This document shows positions 35,630 through 46,364 of a DNA stretch of 64,000 nucleotides, piece by piece; position 1 is the first letter of the stretch, and the number at the start of each line of letters is the position of its first letter. The DNA is from Culex pipiens pallens (lineage: Eukaryota > Arthropoda > Insecta > Diptera > Culicidae), in NCBI RefSeq assembly GCF_016801865.2, contig NC_068938.1, positions 114,726,615 through 114,790,614 of the forward strand. The letters are read 5' to 3'. Below the pieces are notes generated by a model that was given only the letters and a program-made list of their open reading frames with translations, had not been told where the DNA came from and made no database searches. The translations under genes were made by a program, and so were the position numbers.

Positions 35630-35859
35630 TTGAAGGGTCTCGTGGCGCAGTAGTTATCGGCTTCGGCTGCCGATCCCTAAGTTGCTATTGGGCGCCTGGC
35701 CTTCTATCGGATGGGGATGTAAAACGTCAGTCCATTTGCGTAAAAGAGGTTTTGTGTGACTCACCACACATAACCTTCGGACGCCTAGAAATGAGCAGAA
35801 ACTTGCAACAGAGCCTACAAAATACCCGGGGGTCGTTAAAGTAGATTGCTTTGCTTTTT
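35630..35859 (+). mobile_element. tRNA-derived SINE, 230 bp
   Basis: The head GGTCTCGTGGCGCAGTAGTT is an A-box-like D-arm, followed by an ATCGGC-TTCGGCT-GCCGAT stem-loop. The B box is decayed. The 3' end is 'gattgctttgcttttt'. The 10-bp sequence TAGTGTGATC flanks it (35620-35629 and 35860-35869). It is not a functional tRNA because the T-arm is absent. Confidence 0.82.
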
Positions 35860-35869
35860 TAGTGTGATC

Positions 35870-36480
35870 CTATCTGATTTTCTTCAAAAAATCATATCTC
35901 CGGAATGACTGCACCAATTTTAGTTCACTACGTTGGAGAAAGAAAGATGATAGAGCTTGCAATGACAAATGCTAAGGCAATTTGAAAACATAGCTGAATA
36001 CACTACTCATATCTAGGAATCCTGCTAATGAACACCTCCCAGTTTACGGTATGTTACGTTAAATTATCCGAGGAACCTGATAAAAATATTTTCAGACATA
36101 GGCTCTTTGGTCCAGACACCGTCAACACGACATTTTAGAGTTTCATTTGACCTTTTCAAATGTTAGCCTGTAATTTTCTGTCTTTAAACTATTTTTCTTT
36201 GAAAGGCCAATATATCACCTTTCATTTGCGTCCTAGACAACTTAAATCGGTTGAAATAGCGGGGAGTTATGTTTTTTTAAATGTTGTTTTTGCAAAAAAA
36301 TCACAAAAATTGCCATTTTTGGGACTACCCTAACACGGTGCAGGTGCTCCTAACGGAAAAAAGCGAGTCTAATTATTTTGGCCAATCAACCGCCAGAAAA
36401 ATGTTGAGCCCGACCGGATTTGTTTTGACGGTTTATACTTTTTTCAACTAGAATTGCTGTACAGATCAAATGAAATCTTT
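35870..36480 (+). repeat. Dispersed repeat, copy 1 (partner at 60810-61421)
   Basis: The blocks TTTTCAGACATAGGCTCTTT, ACCTTTTCAAATGTTA, GACAACTTAAATCGG and CACCCTAACACGGCG (here ACCCTAACACGGTG) occur in the same order and orientation in both copies over about 450 bp. It is non-coding, moderately diverged, and its class is unknown. Confidence 0.8.
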
Positions 36481-37008
36481 ATTTGCTTGAAGGTCTTGGA
36501 CCAATGAGCTCACAACTGAAATATTTGTGTATGCATTTTCAGAATGTTTTCGTAAAATTATGAATATCCATTAAGGGGTTAAATACATTTATATAGGCAA
36601 AAATATCAGAGGTCACGCGTTAAATTTTTCAAAATCTGTATTATGGGCATTAACAAGAGCACGATTCGGTAGTAAAATGTTACTGTGTGCGGACTGATTG
36701 GATAAATCCCAAAATTACCGAGAGTACTTTACTCATGGGTTCATCTTCAAGAAGAGTTCATTTATCAAAAAAAGTACCGGTACCGAGACTCGAACCCAAG
36801 ACCTTCGGCATATTGAACCGTGTTTTTGCCGTATGGGCCACCATGATTCGGTGACTAAGTGGCGGTCATTTGTCCATATAAGCCACTCAATAGGATGAAC
36901 TGTTCCAATGAACGAATGAACACGCGAGAGGATTATACTCTCGCAAAATAGCACTTCCCCACGTTTCTTTTCGTGAGGACTATTCCCTCGTTCTTTATCT
37001 TTGGGTGT

Positions 37009-37336
37009 AGGTTAGATGACGCCTAGCACTTTTCTTGTCATTTATTAACATTTGTATTGTGCAATTGCATTAGAATGTATTGAAACATCACAAGCTTTGA
37101 AGCGGCCAGGCCTACTGCGTAAAGACGTATCGCAGAGATGACTCGTAATTGGATTGAGTTTGAGCACTGAGTGTTCGAACAACAACACAATTCTGAATCG
37201 ACTAGGGATTTTTCGTTTATATTCATCATTTCAAATTTATGTGTTCTTAACTTTCTCATTGGGAGCAGATGGGAATCGAACCCAGAACCATTCCCTTACA
37301 AAGCGAACACCGTAACCAGTCAGCTACGGCCGCTCC
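37009..37336 (-). mobile_element. SINE with tRNA-Thr-like head, second copy
   Basis: Read on the minus strand it starts GGAGCGGCCGTAGCTGACTG with a fully paired acceptor stem (GGAGCGG/CTGCTCC). The anticodon loop is TTTGTAA and the B box is GGTTCGATTCC. It matches 18335-18780 but lacks the segment 18465-18590 and the GATTA tail. Its 3' end abuts the inner end of the left arm of the surrounding element. Confidence 0.85.
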
Positions 37337-38081
37337 TGTGAACTTGTTAAATTTTGGCATTTTTTTAATCACAAAATTTCAAAATCGGGCTTCGTCATGC
37401 ACACGGGATATGTCTTTGTAGTCTTCACTCAAAATTTCATCCAATTTAATCCATCTCATCTTGAGATATCGTGGCGCCCGTAAAACAACTCGATGTTCAC
37501 ACGTTCACGAAGTTTGACAGTTCACTTTGCGCATGGCAAAATTTTGGGCTTTGCCCAATTTGGTCATGGGAAAACTAAATATGATAAATTTTATGTGACA
37601 TTAAATGTTGTTATTTTTTACATGTATGTAACCCCTTAACAGGATTCTAAGAAAATATTATTAAAACAATATGATTTCGTTTTTAAATTCGATCTAAAAG
37701 TTCTATGTTTCTCCATTGATATGAGTCCCCAGTACAATTTGCTGGAGACGCATGGTAAATTATGTCCAATTGCTGTTTCGACGAGGAATCGCTGTTTTAC
37801 TGTCCGCTTGTGGGAAACGAAATAGACTTCTTTTCAACGCCCAAAATAAGCCCAAAACAAGCTCAAATTTGGTGGGTTATTGATACTATGATTTTTAAAT
37901 GGCCATATCTGTGTATAAAAAAGATAGAGCAACACTCGACTGCTATTGTGTAAGGAAATTGGATGCTTAATTGAATGACGTCATCAGATTTTCGATTTGA
38001 ATCAAACTTTGATGCATTTTGTGCAATTGAAAACTTTACATGCAATTTTCTCATCATACATGCAATTAAACTTCAAATCTG

Positions 38082-38197
38082 GAGCAACATTTGAAAGGGG
38101 CGGTACGACATTGCTCTTACGGCCTTTCATTACACGCGTTTAAATGGGACGAAAGGCCGTAAGAGCAATGTCGTACCACCCCTTTCAAATGTTGCTC
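38082..38197. repeat. Near-perfect 47-bp inverted repeat, 22-bp loop
   Basis: 38082-38128 (from GAGCAACATTTGAAAGGGG to TTACGGCCTTTC) pairs with 38151-38197 with one mismatch. It lies off-centre inside the element 36656-38911, so it is probably a separate small foldback insertion. Confidence 0.93.
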
Positions 38198-38911
38198 GAG
38201 AAATTAAGCATCATCGTGTTCCCCAGACGATTACACATAAGCATCATTTTTTTTCTTGTTGGGCAAATTGAAATCTCTTGGGATAACTTTTTTTTTAAGC
38301 TGCAGAACTTACCTACCACTCGACATTCGACGACTCCTTCCAACAAACAAATGTTTGTTTAGAACCCGTACACCCAAAGTTAAAGAACGAGGGGATTGTC
38401 CTCACGAAAAGAAACCTGAGGAAAGTGCTATAGGAGGATGGCGTCGCTATTTTTAGACCACATTTTCCACTTTTTCTCATCGAAACCGACTACTTTATCG
38501 ACTTCATTTTGCTGGGCGAGATAGGACGCCGTCTATTTTTAGACGATGACTCAGCACTTTTACACTCTTGCGCTTAAAAAAACCAGGTGGCAGCACGATG
38601 TAACGCCACGTCCCTATTTAGCGAGAGTATAGTCCTCTCGCGTGTTCATTCGTTCATTGGAACAGTTCATCCTATGAGTGGCTTATATGGACAAACGACC
38701 GCCACTTAGTCACCGAACCATGGTGGCCCAAACGGCAAGGGCACGGTTCAATATACCGAAGGTCTTGGGTTCGAGTCTCGGTACCGGTACTTTTATTTTT
38801 GATTAATGAACTTTTTTGGAAAATGAACCATGAGTAAAGTACTCTCGGTAATTTCGGGATTTATCCTCTCCGTCCGCACACAGTACCATTTTACTACCGA
38901 ATCGTGCTCTT

Positions 38912-39275
38912 TATCCTCTCGTATGCCGATGCCCAATTCTGGGTGTATCAAATATTTCCCGAGTTAGTTTTCAAAAAGCCGCCTTTACCTCCGACGCAAA
39001 TTTAAAATTTTCTTTAAATTTAAACAAAATTTCTTGTAAATTCGGTTCGAAGGACGTGTGAATGAACAATCTCAAGCTTTTTTTTATTTCGTCAGTAGAT
39101 CGAATACTGATGTAAAAAGCGCCATTGGTAAAGCTCTTGCGTCCTTTTGAAAGCTCATCCGAGATTTATATCCGGTATGTTGAACCAACTCAGTGATAGT
39201 TTCTGCGACATGTTGCCTGATTTTTTCAGTTCGAGTCATACAGTTATCCAACAGGGGGCCTCTCTATAAATAAAC
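38912..39275. other. Unassigned AT-rich DNA
   Basis: No gene or repeat boundary is visible. Confidence 0.4.
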
Positions 39276-39291
39276 TACCGTCAGTGGGGGT

Positions 39292-39500
39292 TCTTGACTG
39301 AGTCACGTAGCCCTGTGGTAACGCTTCCGCCTCGTAAGCGGTGGATCGGGGTTCAAATCCCGGCTCGTACCAACACAACTGATGATCGTTTATCTTCTGG
39401 ATTCGATTACTTAGTAAAGGGAAGGTAGTGCATCGTAACAAGCTGGACCTTATCGACGACAACTTAGAAAGGCGACCTTTGGAACATTAACCTTAACATG
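39292..39500 (+). mobile_element. tRNA-Thr-like SINE
   Basis: 39304-39371 resembles a tRNA: D-arm GTAGCCCTGTGGTAACGC, anticodon stem-loop CCGC-CTCGTAA-GCGG (CGT, Thr) and T-arm CGGGGTTCAAATCCCGG. The acceptor 5' side does not pair with CTCGTAC, so it is not a working tRNA gene. It is followed by a unique body of about 130 bp. The right boundary is approximate. Confidence 0.65.
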
Positions 39501-40057
39501 TTAACATTAGTTGAGTTAAAAACTGCCACTGAAGCCGCTTTGTAAATGCCGGCCCCGATAATCTTCAAGGGTGTTCCCCTAAAGAATTGGGAAAGATTTA
39601 ATGTTTAGCTGGAGTGACATTGGGGCTGGAAGGTAAGATTTGGAGGGTGATTTTTTACGGATTTTACCATATCTCAAGTACACCTCAATCAAACTTAATT
39701 CTATTAAACGCTGAAGAGCTCGTTCCTAAAACAAATCCTATCATTTTGGCAGCTGTCTAAAAGTGAGGTTTGGTTTTGGCGAAAAATTACCGCTCGAAAA
39801 ATCAACTTTTTAATATTTTTGTTGGAATTTCTCAAAAAAAACTAGATGTTTGAAAATCTCTACTTCAAACATTGTAGCATGTCAATACGATTCGCTCGAA
39901 CAAGAAACACTGTTTTATGACTTGTTTTTACCATTTCTTTGTATTTGAGCATTATTTTTTGTTTTATTTGATCCAATGTCACCTCCTCTAAGAGGTATGA
40001 TTGTGTCAATTTTCAAACGATTGCCATTTAAGGTAGAGTTTATCAAATTCCACTAAA

Positions 40058-40302
40058 AAAAAACGAAGTTGACTTTATAGCTGTCGGCCACCATTGCTAG
40101 TACCAACCACTAGTGTCTTCTTTTTATCTACAAGGACTTCGCCGCCCTGGGCTCCTAAGTGTATGAAAGTATGGCACGGAGCGACGGCGCCGAATACCCA
40201 CATTTACACAAAGAAGTTTAGAGCGCCCGCCGCGGGATTCAAACCGGCACCTCTGGATTGTGAGTCCAGTGCGCGGTCCGATTGATCCACACGGGCGGGA
40301 CG
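40058..40302 (-). mobile_element. tRNA-derived SINE, second copy of the 1653-1915 family
   Basis: On the minus strand the head reads GTGTGGATCAATCGGACCGC, with anticodon loop CTCACAA and B-box region GGTGCCGGTTTGAATCCCG. The body and T-rich tail match 1653-1915. The 12-bp sequence AATTCCACTAAA flanks it (40046-40057 and 40303-40314). Confidence 0.85.
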
Positions 40303-40375
40303 AATTCCACTAAATTTTGGGAAAATGTTAGAAAATTATCTAAGAACAATTCAACTTTAAAAGATTTTCGATGTA

Positions 40376-40799
40376 ACAGTCGACTCTCTGGCTGTCGATC
40401 TTCTCGATATCAATATTGCTCCATCTTTCGATGAATTCTACAGTCCCTTCAATCTGCATACTTCAATTCTCTTCATTCCTCGATATTTTCTATTGCTTGA
40501 AGGATTTCTTCCTCAACGGTCCCTTAGATTCTGTTTGCTTTAAAAATCTCTTCCGGTTGTCAATAATTTCCCTTTTTCATGGCTTGCATAGACATTTTAC
40601 TTTGCGAAACGAAGCTTTGAAGGGTGTTTGACATTAGTTTGTTTTTGTTTGCTGGACGTTGCCATGATTCTCTCCCATAGCTGGGTATCAAGAAAACAAT
40701 ATTTTCAATCGAGTCTTCATTTTGCATCGTTCTGTAAACTGGTGATTCTCTTCCTCGAAGGTCCCTTGGATATTGACAACCAGAGAGTCAACTGTATTT
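40376..40799. mobile_element. 424-bp MITE with ACAGTCGACTCTCTGG ends
   Basis: The left end ACAGTCGACTCTCTGGCTGT continues with CGAT. It is the inverted repeat of the right end ATTGACAACCAGAGAGTCAA, which continues with CTGT. The interior has subrepeats ('cttcctc(a/g)a(a/c)ggtccctt' near 40508 and 40751). It encodes nothing recognisable. Confidence 0.82.
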
Positions 40800-40869
40800 A
40801 TGTTTTTGTTATGCAGAAATTATGAGAAGTGTATCGTTTTTTGACCCATAGTCACCCCCACTGACGGTA

Positions 40870-41094
40870 TACTCAACCAAAGGTCCTGATTTTCGGCTCA
40901 AAGATTAGAAATCACTCACACATTGCCGAAAGAATCTTTGCCAACCGGAGCACCCAACCACAGCGAAAGAAATACTTTGTGAATTTCTTTGCCTACTCCG
41001 TCCGTCGACCCGAGTCACACACGAATACGTTCAGAGAGGAGAGAATCTAACAAAATACCAGAGAGGCTCTCATTTGGCCTGTACTTTATAAAAG
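40870..41094. repeat. Dispersed repeat, inverted partner of about 29960-30130
   Basis: TTCTTTGCCTACTCCGTCCG followed by TCGACCCGAGTCAC is the reverse complement of the 30040-30075 segment. It is non-coding, and the boundaries are approximate. Confidence 0.6.
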
Positions 41095-42632
41095 GAGAAA
41101 AGCTCGGAACTTAACCTCAAAGGTAAATAACCAAATGAACTTTTTTGACAGGTGTCATTGCCGGGACTTAGCATCAAAAATTAACATTGTGTTCCGGCTG
41201 TTCCGTTTTGTATGGACACTAACACGGTTAGGATCACGACAAGCACACGGCCACGGGAAAGTCCAGGAACAGGCACCTACACGGCCAGGGACACGAAAAC
41301 TGTCAGAAGCACGGGCACGAACACGGTCAGGAGTCCGGACAAGGAAACAGCCTAGAGCACGGTCACGGGAACGACCAGGAACACCTACGTGGTCAGGTGC
41401 ACGTACACGAACTTGGCCAGAAGCACACGGGTACTAATACGAAAAAAAAAATCGGGTTATGACGTTTTGCGCAATCGGAAGCAAATTCTAATTCAAAAAA
41501 ATGCTACGTCCCGATTTGACACCTGTCAAACCACTCAAATGGCACTCACAAAATGAATGCTGAGTTCTTCGAATTCATTTGCTACGTCACGGTTTTCTTG
41601 CCTATAGAGGAGAAAAGCAACTCGCGACAAAATTTTGAGGCTAGGAATTTTGACAGGTATGAGTTTCATAAAGTATTCGCCTTCTTTTCTCTCCCACAGA
41701 AAACCTGGGAACGAGGTAGCTGTCAAACTAGGCCAAAATGTTAAAGTCACTCACAAAATGAACTTTGAGTGATTTGAGTTCTATAGAGGAGAAAATCGTG
41801 ACGTCAGAAATGAACTCAAATCACTCAAAGTTCATTTTGTGAGTGACTTTAACATTTTGGCCTAGTTTGACAGCTACCTCGTTCCCAGGTTTTCTGTGGG
41901 AGAGAAAAGGAGGCGAATACTTTATGAAAATCATACCTGTCAAAATTCCTAGCCTCAAAATGTTGTCGCGAGTTGCTTTTCTCCTCTATATAGGTTTTCT
42001 CTCCCACAGAAAACCTGGGAACGAGGTAGCTGTCAAACTAGGCCAAAATGTTAAAGTCACTCACAAAATGAACTTTGAGTGATTTGAGTTCATTTCTGAC
42101 GTCACGATTTTTTCCTCTATCACCGTGACGTAGCAAATGAACTCAAAGAACTCAGTATTCATTTTGTGAGTGCCATTTGAGTGGTTTGACAGGTGTCAAA
42201 CCGGAACTTAGCATTTTTTGAATATGAATTTGCTTCCGATTGTGCGAAACGTCATAACCCGAGTTTTTTCCCGTATTATTGCCCATGTGCTTGTCCGTGC
42301 TTCTGGCCGTCTTCGTGTACGTGCACCTGACCCCGTAGGTGCCTGTTCTTGGTCGTTCCTGTGGCCGTGCTCTAGGCCGTGTCCTGGTCCGGACTCCTGA
42401 CCGTGTTCGTGTCCGTGCATCTGGCCGTTTTCGTGTTCCTGGCCGTGTAGGTGCCTGTTCCTGGCCATTTCCGTGACCGTGTCCATGTTGTGCTCCCGAC
42501 CGTGTTTGTGTCCATGCGAAACGGAACAACCGGAACAAAATTTAATTTTAAATGCAAAGTCCCGGAACTGACACCTGTCAAAAAAGTTCATGTGGTTTGT
42601 TTACCTTTGAGGTTAAGTTCCGAGCTTTTCTC
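41095..42632. mobile_element. 1.54-kb nested palindromic element with captured minisatellite
   Basis: The ends GAGAAAAGCTCGGAACTTAA and TTAAGTTCCGAGCTTTTCTC are perfect inverted repeats, and the arms stay complementary for several hundred bp. Each arm contains a GC-rich minisatellite of CACGG(N)CA(G)G words (41215-41440 and 42260-42520). Nested inside are further inverted pairs: GGCACTCACAAAATGAATGC (41541) against its complement ending near 42176, and a unit GAAAACCTGGGAACGAGGTA occurring direct (41699, 42009) and inverted (41900). The apparent Arg/Thr-rich ORFs are translations of the minisatellite. Confidence 0.88.
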
Positions 42633-42683
42633 AGGGGGTAAAACAAAGGAGGCCCAACACCAAATGTAAGTGTGTGGAGCAGA

Positions 42684-43204
42684 TCGTCGCCATCGTGCTA
42701 ACTTGTCGTACGTGCATTTTGGGCCAAATTGAGTTAAGAACGCCATTTTGTGCAGCTCACAATGCCTCACCTTTTGACCTTCACAGATCCCCAAAATTCG
42801 ATTTCAATCCTGAGATATTCAACGAAATCCGAAAAAACTCCGTGCATTTTTGTCACTTCACATATGAAAGTAGTTTCAATCTTGTCGTGCTATCTTGTCA
42901 CTCCATGAAAATTGATGTAAGTGCGACAAAAGGCCAAAGGGATTTCAGGCCAGAAAAGTCAGGATGCGTTTGTCGCACGTACAAGCTAGACTACCGTAAA
43001 CTTTTGTAATTATAACTCGGGACTCCAGCAACCAACTTCAACCAAACTTTGGGACAATGCACAGAATGGTGAGCCAAACAAAACGTGTTTGTTATTGTTT
43101 ACATTGCGTGCTCTCGTTTATGAATATTCAAGGTCAAACATTAAAACGCGTTTTTCTCGGAACGTCAAAATGGCGGGTGCGACAAGATAGCACGACGACG
43201 TCGA
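42684..43204. mobile_element. Non-autonomous DNA element (MITE), about 0.5 kb, copy 2
   Basis: It is the same element as 16671-17172, in opposite orientation. The ends are TCGTCGCCATCGTGCTAACT and GCGACAAGATAGCACGACGA. Matches extend over the whole length ('cgattt(c)aatcctgagatatt', 'aaacgtgtttgt(t)'). It is non-coding. Confidence 0.88.
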
Positions 43205-43687
43205 GATGTTCTTTTTTCCCCCAGCCTTGACGTCGATGAAGTAGTTTATTTTTGTTCGAACTTTCGATGAGGTATTAAATCAGCATCACTGTGCGCCACT
43301 TGAAATAATTCTCAAGGGGAAAGTTCTGATTAATTGATTTGAAGTATTATTTGCTGGTATTAAATGCCAATATAATGCTGATTTAATGCCGCAAGTTCGT
43401 GCCTCGCGGTTACTTGTGTAGTTACATTAAATAATGATAAAAACATTATTTTGCGTAGAGATTTTCGTTCACATTGCTTGCATTCACAATGGAACCCACC
43501 TGGCGTGGGTTTCTCTAAAGCAGCGAATCTCATTGTCATAAACACTTGTTTGATTAAGAATATGTACGATTAAAAATATTCTTTCGGTGTAAATTGCGTT
43601 TTTAATTTCTTTTGGAAAACATCACTTACAAGGGTTCGCTTTCATCATAAGATTCTTTGTATCATTTCACATTCTTTTGTGCTGACG
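43205..43687. other. Unassigned DNA between two elements
   Basis: Mixed composition; no gene was found. Confidence 0.4.
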
Positions 43688-44172
43688 TTATTAACACTGG
43701 AACGCCCAACGCATGTCCAACTTACACGGACGCCCAAGCCTCCCAAAAAAGGTGGAACGGTAACTTCAACTCGCTGGTTCTCGGGCCTAACTCAACCAAT
43801 CAAGATGATTCTTCTTTCCAGTTATTTGTTAGGATGTCTATATGATTCTAGAACTTTGCAGAACTTAATTTGATCAAATCTGTAATTTCTGCGACCGAAA
43901 ACATTGTTCCACCTTTTTTAAAAAGACTGCCTCCGCGGAATTTTTGGCGAATTTTTTTTTTTACATACGAAAAAAAAGTTGGAACGATGTTTTGATCGCA
44001 AAAATTACAGATTTGATCAAATTAAGTTCTGCAAAGTTCTAGAATCATCTAGACATCCTAACAAATCACTGAAAAGAAGAATCATCTTGATTGGTTGAGT
44101 TAGGCTCAAGAACCAGCGAGTTGAAGTTACCGTTCCAACTTTTTTGGAGCCTTGGGCGTTGGAATGTTAATA
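43688..44172. mobile_element. 485-bp foldback element flanked by TTAA
   Basis: The ends are TTAACACTGGAACGCCCAA and TTGGGCGTTGGAATGTTAA. The arms (about 200 bp) are highly complementary through 'tcaaccaatcaagatgattc' and 'acttaatttgatcaaatctg'. The loop is about 70-90 bp around 43950. The TTAA at both ends matches the target duplication of piggyBac-type elements; the superfamily assignment is an inference. Confidence 0.85.
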
Positions 44173-45148
44173 AACATAGTCGATGTTATGAATTGAAAAA
44201 CAGTTCTACCATTGTTATATTCTTTTGTAAGAAAGGCTCTATCTCACCCAGGTGGGATTAAATCGGATTTTTTTTTACAATTTCAGCATGTTTTATAAAA
44301 TGGATTATTTTTTAAATTTGGAATTTTACCGGTTGAGTTTGGATTTTTTTTAACGTCAGAAATCACCATCACTATCACAGTTTTTAAGCATTTTAAATCT
44401 ATTATCAAAAACTCTGTTTCTCAAAGCCTTGAATCGTGTTTGATTTATGACTAAAGTTTATCAAACATTAAACTTTTTTTATCTTTATTTTAAGAATGAA
44501 TTTTCAGTATTAAAGAAATAGTCTAGCGTGACGTCACAGTCTCACGGACCCCCCCCCCCCCCCGTCACACTTGCGACAACCCCCTCCCCCCGTAGAGCGT
44601 GAATCGTCATATTTACGAACATGAAAATGATGTCCAGCCATTAAGTAAAACCTATACCTTTCTTTAGTAAGAAAGGCAAAAAGGTGTGAGAAGTAAGCAA
44701 GCAAGTTTCTATAAACTCATTTACAAAACAATTTGTTGAAACGATGAGAATTTGCAACTTGGAGTAAGAAGCGAGTCCTTAACTTGCCAAACATACGGGA
44801 GTTTCCCCTAGATGGACTCTTTTAAGATTTAATGTTTGGATGTAAAAGGAATGGACAGTAAAACAGCTGATGAAATAACATTAGGCCACTGATGAAATTG
44901 CTTTCTCGCCTAATATTTGATATCTATTATATTTATTGTATTACTGAAAAATATCAAGCTATTTATTAAATCCTATTCAATTTGGATGCATCGTTGCTAT
45001 TTAAATGAATCATCAATATCCCAGCTCGATGCCGAGTATGGCACCACTCAATTTTTACGGAGACTGTTTTTAATAAATAAACAGGGCATAAAACAAACAT
45101 AAATAGTGAATTATTTTCATATTGGATTTAACCGTCTCCACGTTCCAG
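44173..45148. other. Unassigned DNA with a C15 run
   Basis: It contains a homopolymer run of C at 44549-44563 next to 'aaccccctcccccc' (44580). The C-rich 'cccctcccc' repeat near 30220 is similar. The rest is AT-rich with no gene. Confidence 0.4.
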
Positions 45149-45209
45149 TCTCGGAAATCGTAACATCACCGCGATGATCCGCCAGTTGAATGCACTGCAG
45201 GAGCAGCAG
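45149..45209 (+). CDS. Candidate short exon of an unknown gene (weak)
   Basis: The acceptor-like cgttccag is followed by one base and 20 codons reading LGNRNITAMIRQLNALQEQQ, then a donor-like cag|gtgtgt. The peptide looks like an amphipathic coiled-coil segment. It sits at the start of a GC-rich island (45135-45345) in AT-rich DNA. No neighbouring exon was found on either strand, and the pyrimidine tract is poor. It may equally be chance. Confidence 0.2.
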
Positions 45210-46168
45210 GTGTGTGGGTGGAAGTTGTAGTGCCACCGTTTCCGGTTCGTCGGTCGTTTCGGGCTCGACTGGTTCGGGAAAGTGCACGGGACCTCATCAA
45301 TAGCCCAACCGCCGAATAGTGTGCGGCACTTTGGCTGTAGTGTGAATCTGAAAAAGTTGAAAGGTTTATTAAAATTGAATAAAACGATGGAAATGTACAT
45401 TTATGCATGCATTAATTTATACTTATCACGCGTGTCCAAACATTCCAATGAGGTTCAGGTGAATGAAATTATTATAGCGCTGGGTGAATTCTGAAAGAAA
45501 AAAAAGAGTAACTGTTAGCAGAAATAATTTACAATATCTTTATTGATGATATGGATAAATATATTAATACTGCTTTATTTGTGGATGATTTGAAGGTATT
45601 CTTTTCCAGTCAAAAATGGTTCCACGTTAAATATATTTAACCTGCAGCTCGTACTAGCTTCTTCATGATCGGGTTTACTTTCGAGTGTCCTTTATTTTAC
45701 GATTTAGGATTTTACTCGGCATGATTTCTTCCCCGTAGTGGCCCTGGAGCTCGGAGCTTACTTATTTATTTATATATTCTCCCAACTTTTCTCGGACAGT
45801 TTCTTCACTTTTTTCCGCTCTGGAGAGCACATGCTGCTCGAATGAGTACTGCACCTTAAACTTTTCCGCCTTTTTATGTCCACCGTATTTTCCAGCTTAG
45901 CGGTTTTCGAGTGGTGCTGAATTTTCAATGAACACGAGCATGAGCGCATGCATCCATGATTTAAGATATGAACTGCAAACACGGCACACAGTTATCAGGG
46001 GCCGAGCGAATGAGAGTAAATTATCTGCACGTGTGAAACTGGGAGAATTTCTTGCACGTGCGACTGTTTCAAGGATAGATTATTGAATAAACACGGTAAA
46101 ATACACGTGATAATGTATACAAAGCATTTAAGAGTCATTCTTTGTAGCTTTTGCTCGGTTTGTACTAT
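45210..46168. other. Unassigned DNA, GC-rich island then AT-rich
   Basis: 45210-45345 stays GC-rich with open frames on the minus strand lacking known domains. 45730-46030 has moderate composition. No other exon was identified. Confidence 0.4.
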
Positions 46169-46364
46169 ACACAGAAAAAAATCTGTGAATTTACTCTACA
46201 CGTTAAAAAATAATCACATGTAAATTCAGTTGATGTAAACTTGAGTTTTTTACGTATAATTTGTTGCAAATTTACATCAAATTGCCTTTCGAATTTCAAT
46301 GTTTAATGCCGTGCAAAAGTGTTACATCATAAATGATGTAACATTCGGAAATATTTTTTTGTGT
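46169..46364. mobile_element. MITE with ACACAGAAAAAAAT ends, copy 1
   Basis: It is the inverted counterpart of 54579-54813. Shared blocks are GTTACATCATAAATGATGTA (an internal palindrome), TTACGTATAATTTGTTGCAA and the A-rich ends. It is non-coding. Confidence 0.85.

Larger units (their letters stand above)
36656..38911. mobile_element. 2.26-kb element with long terminal inverted repeats containing tRNA-like sequence
   Basis: 36656-37010 is the inverted repeat of 38377-38911. The outer end is AAGAGCACGATTCGGTAGTA and the inner end is near the AAAGAACGAGG motif. Both arms contain a tRNA-like block: CTTAGTCACCGAACCATGGT, then CCGAAGGTCTTGGGTTCGAG on the right arm. The right arm has about 190 bp of extra sequence (38429-38617). 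The interior holds a SINE (37009-37336) and a short hairpin (38082-38197). No transposase was seen. Confidence 0.82.
39276..40869. mobile_element. Putative element with TACCGTCAGTGGGGGT ends
   Basis: TACCGTCAGTGGGGGT at 39276-39291 is the perfect inverted repeat of 40854-40869. The interior is a stack of other insertions (SINEs at 39292-39500 and 40058-40302, MITE at 40376-40799). Joining the ends as one element is an inference. Confidence 0.55.

Noticed and set aside
39304..39371. tRNA-Thr(CGT)-like sequence
   Set aside because: The anticodon and T-arms are convincing, but the 5' acceptor side does not pair with the 3' side and a SINE-type body follows. It is reported as a SINE head, not a tRNA gene.
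41135..41437. Arg/Thr-rich ORF and its counterparts at 42152-42591
   Set aside because: Several frames on both strands stay open because of the CACGG minisatellite; the peptide is a translation of a repeat in a palindromic element.
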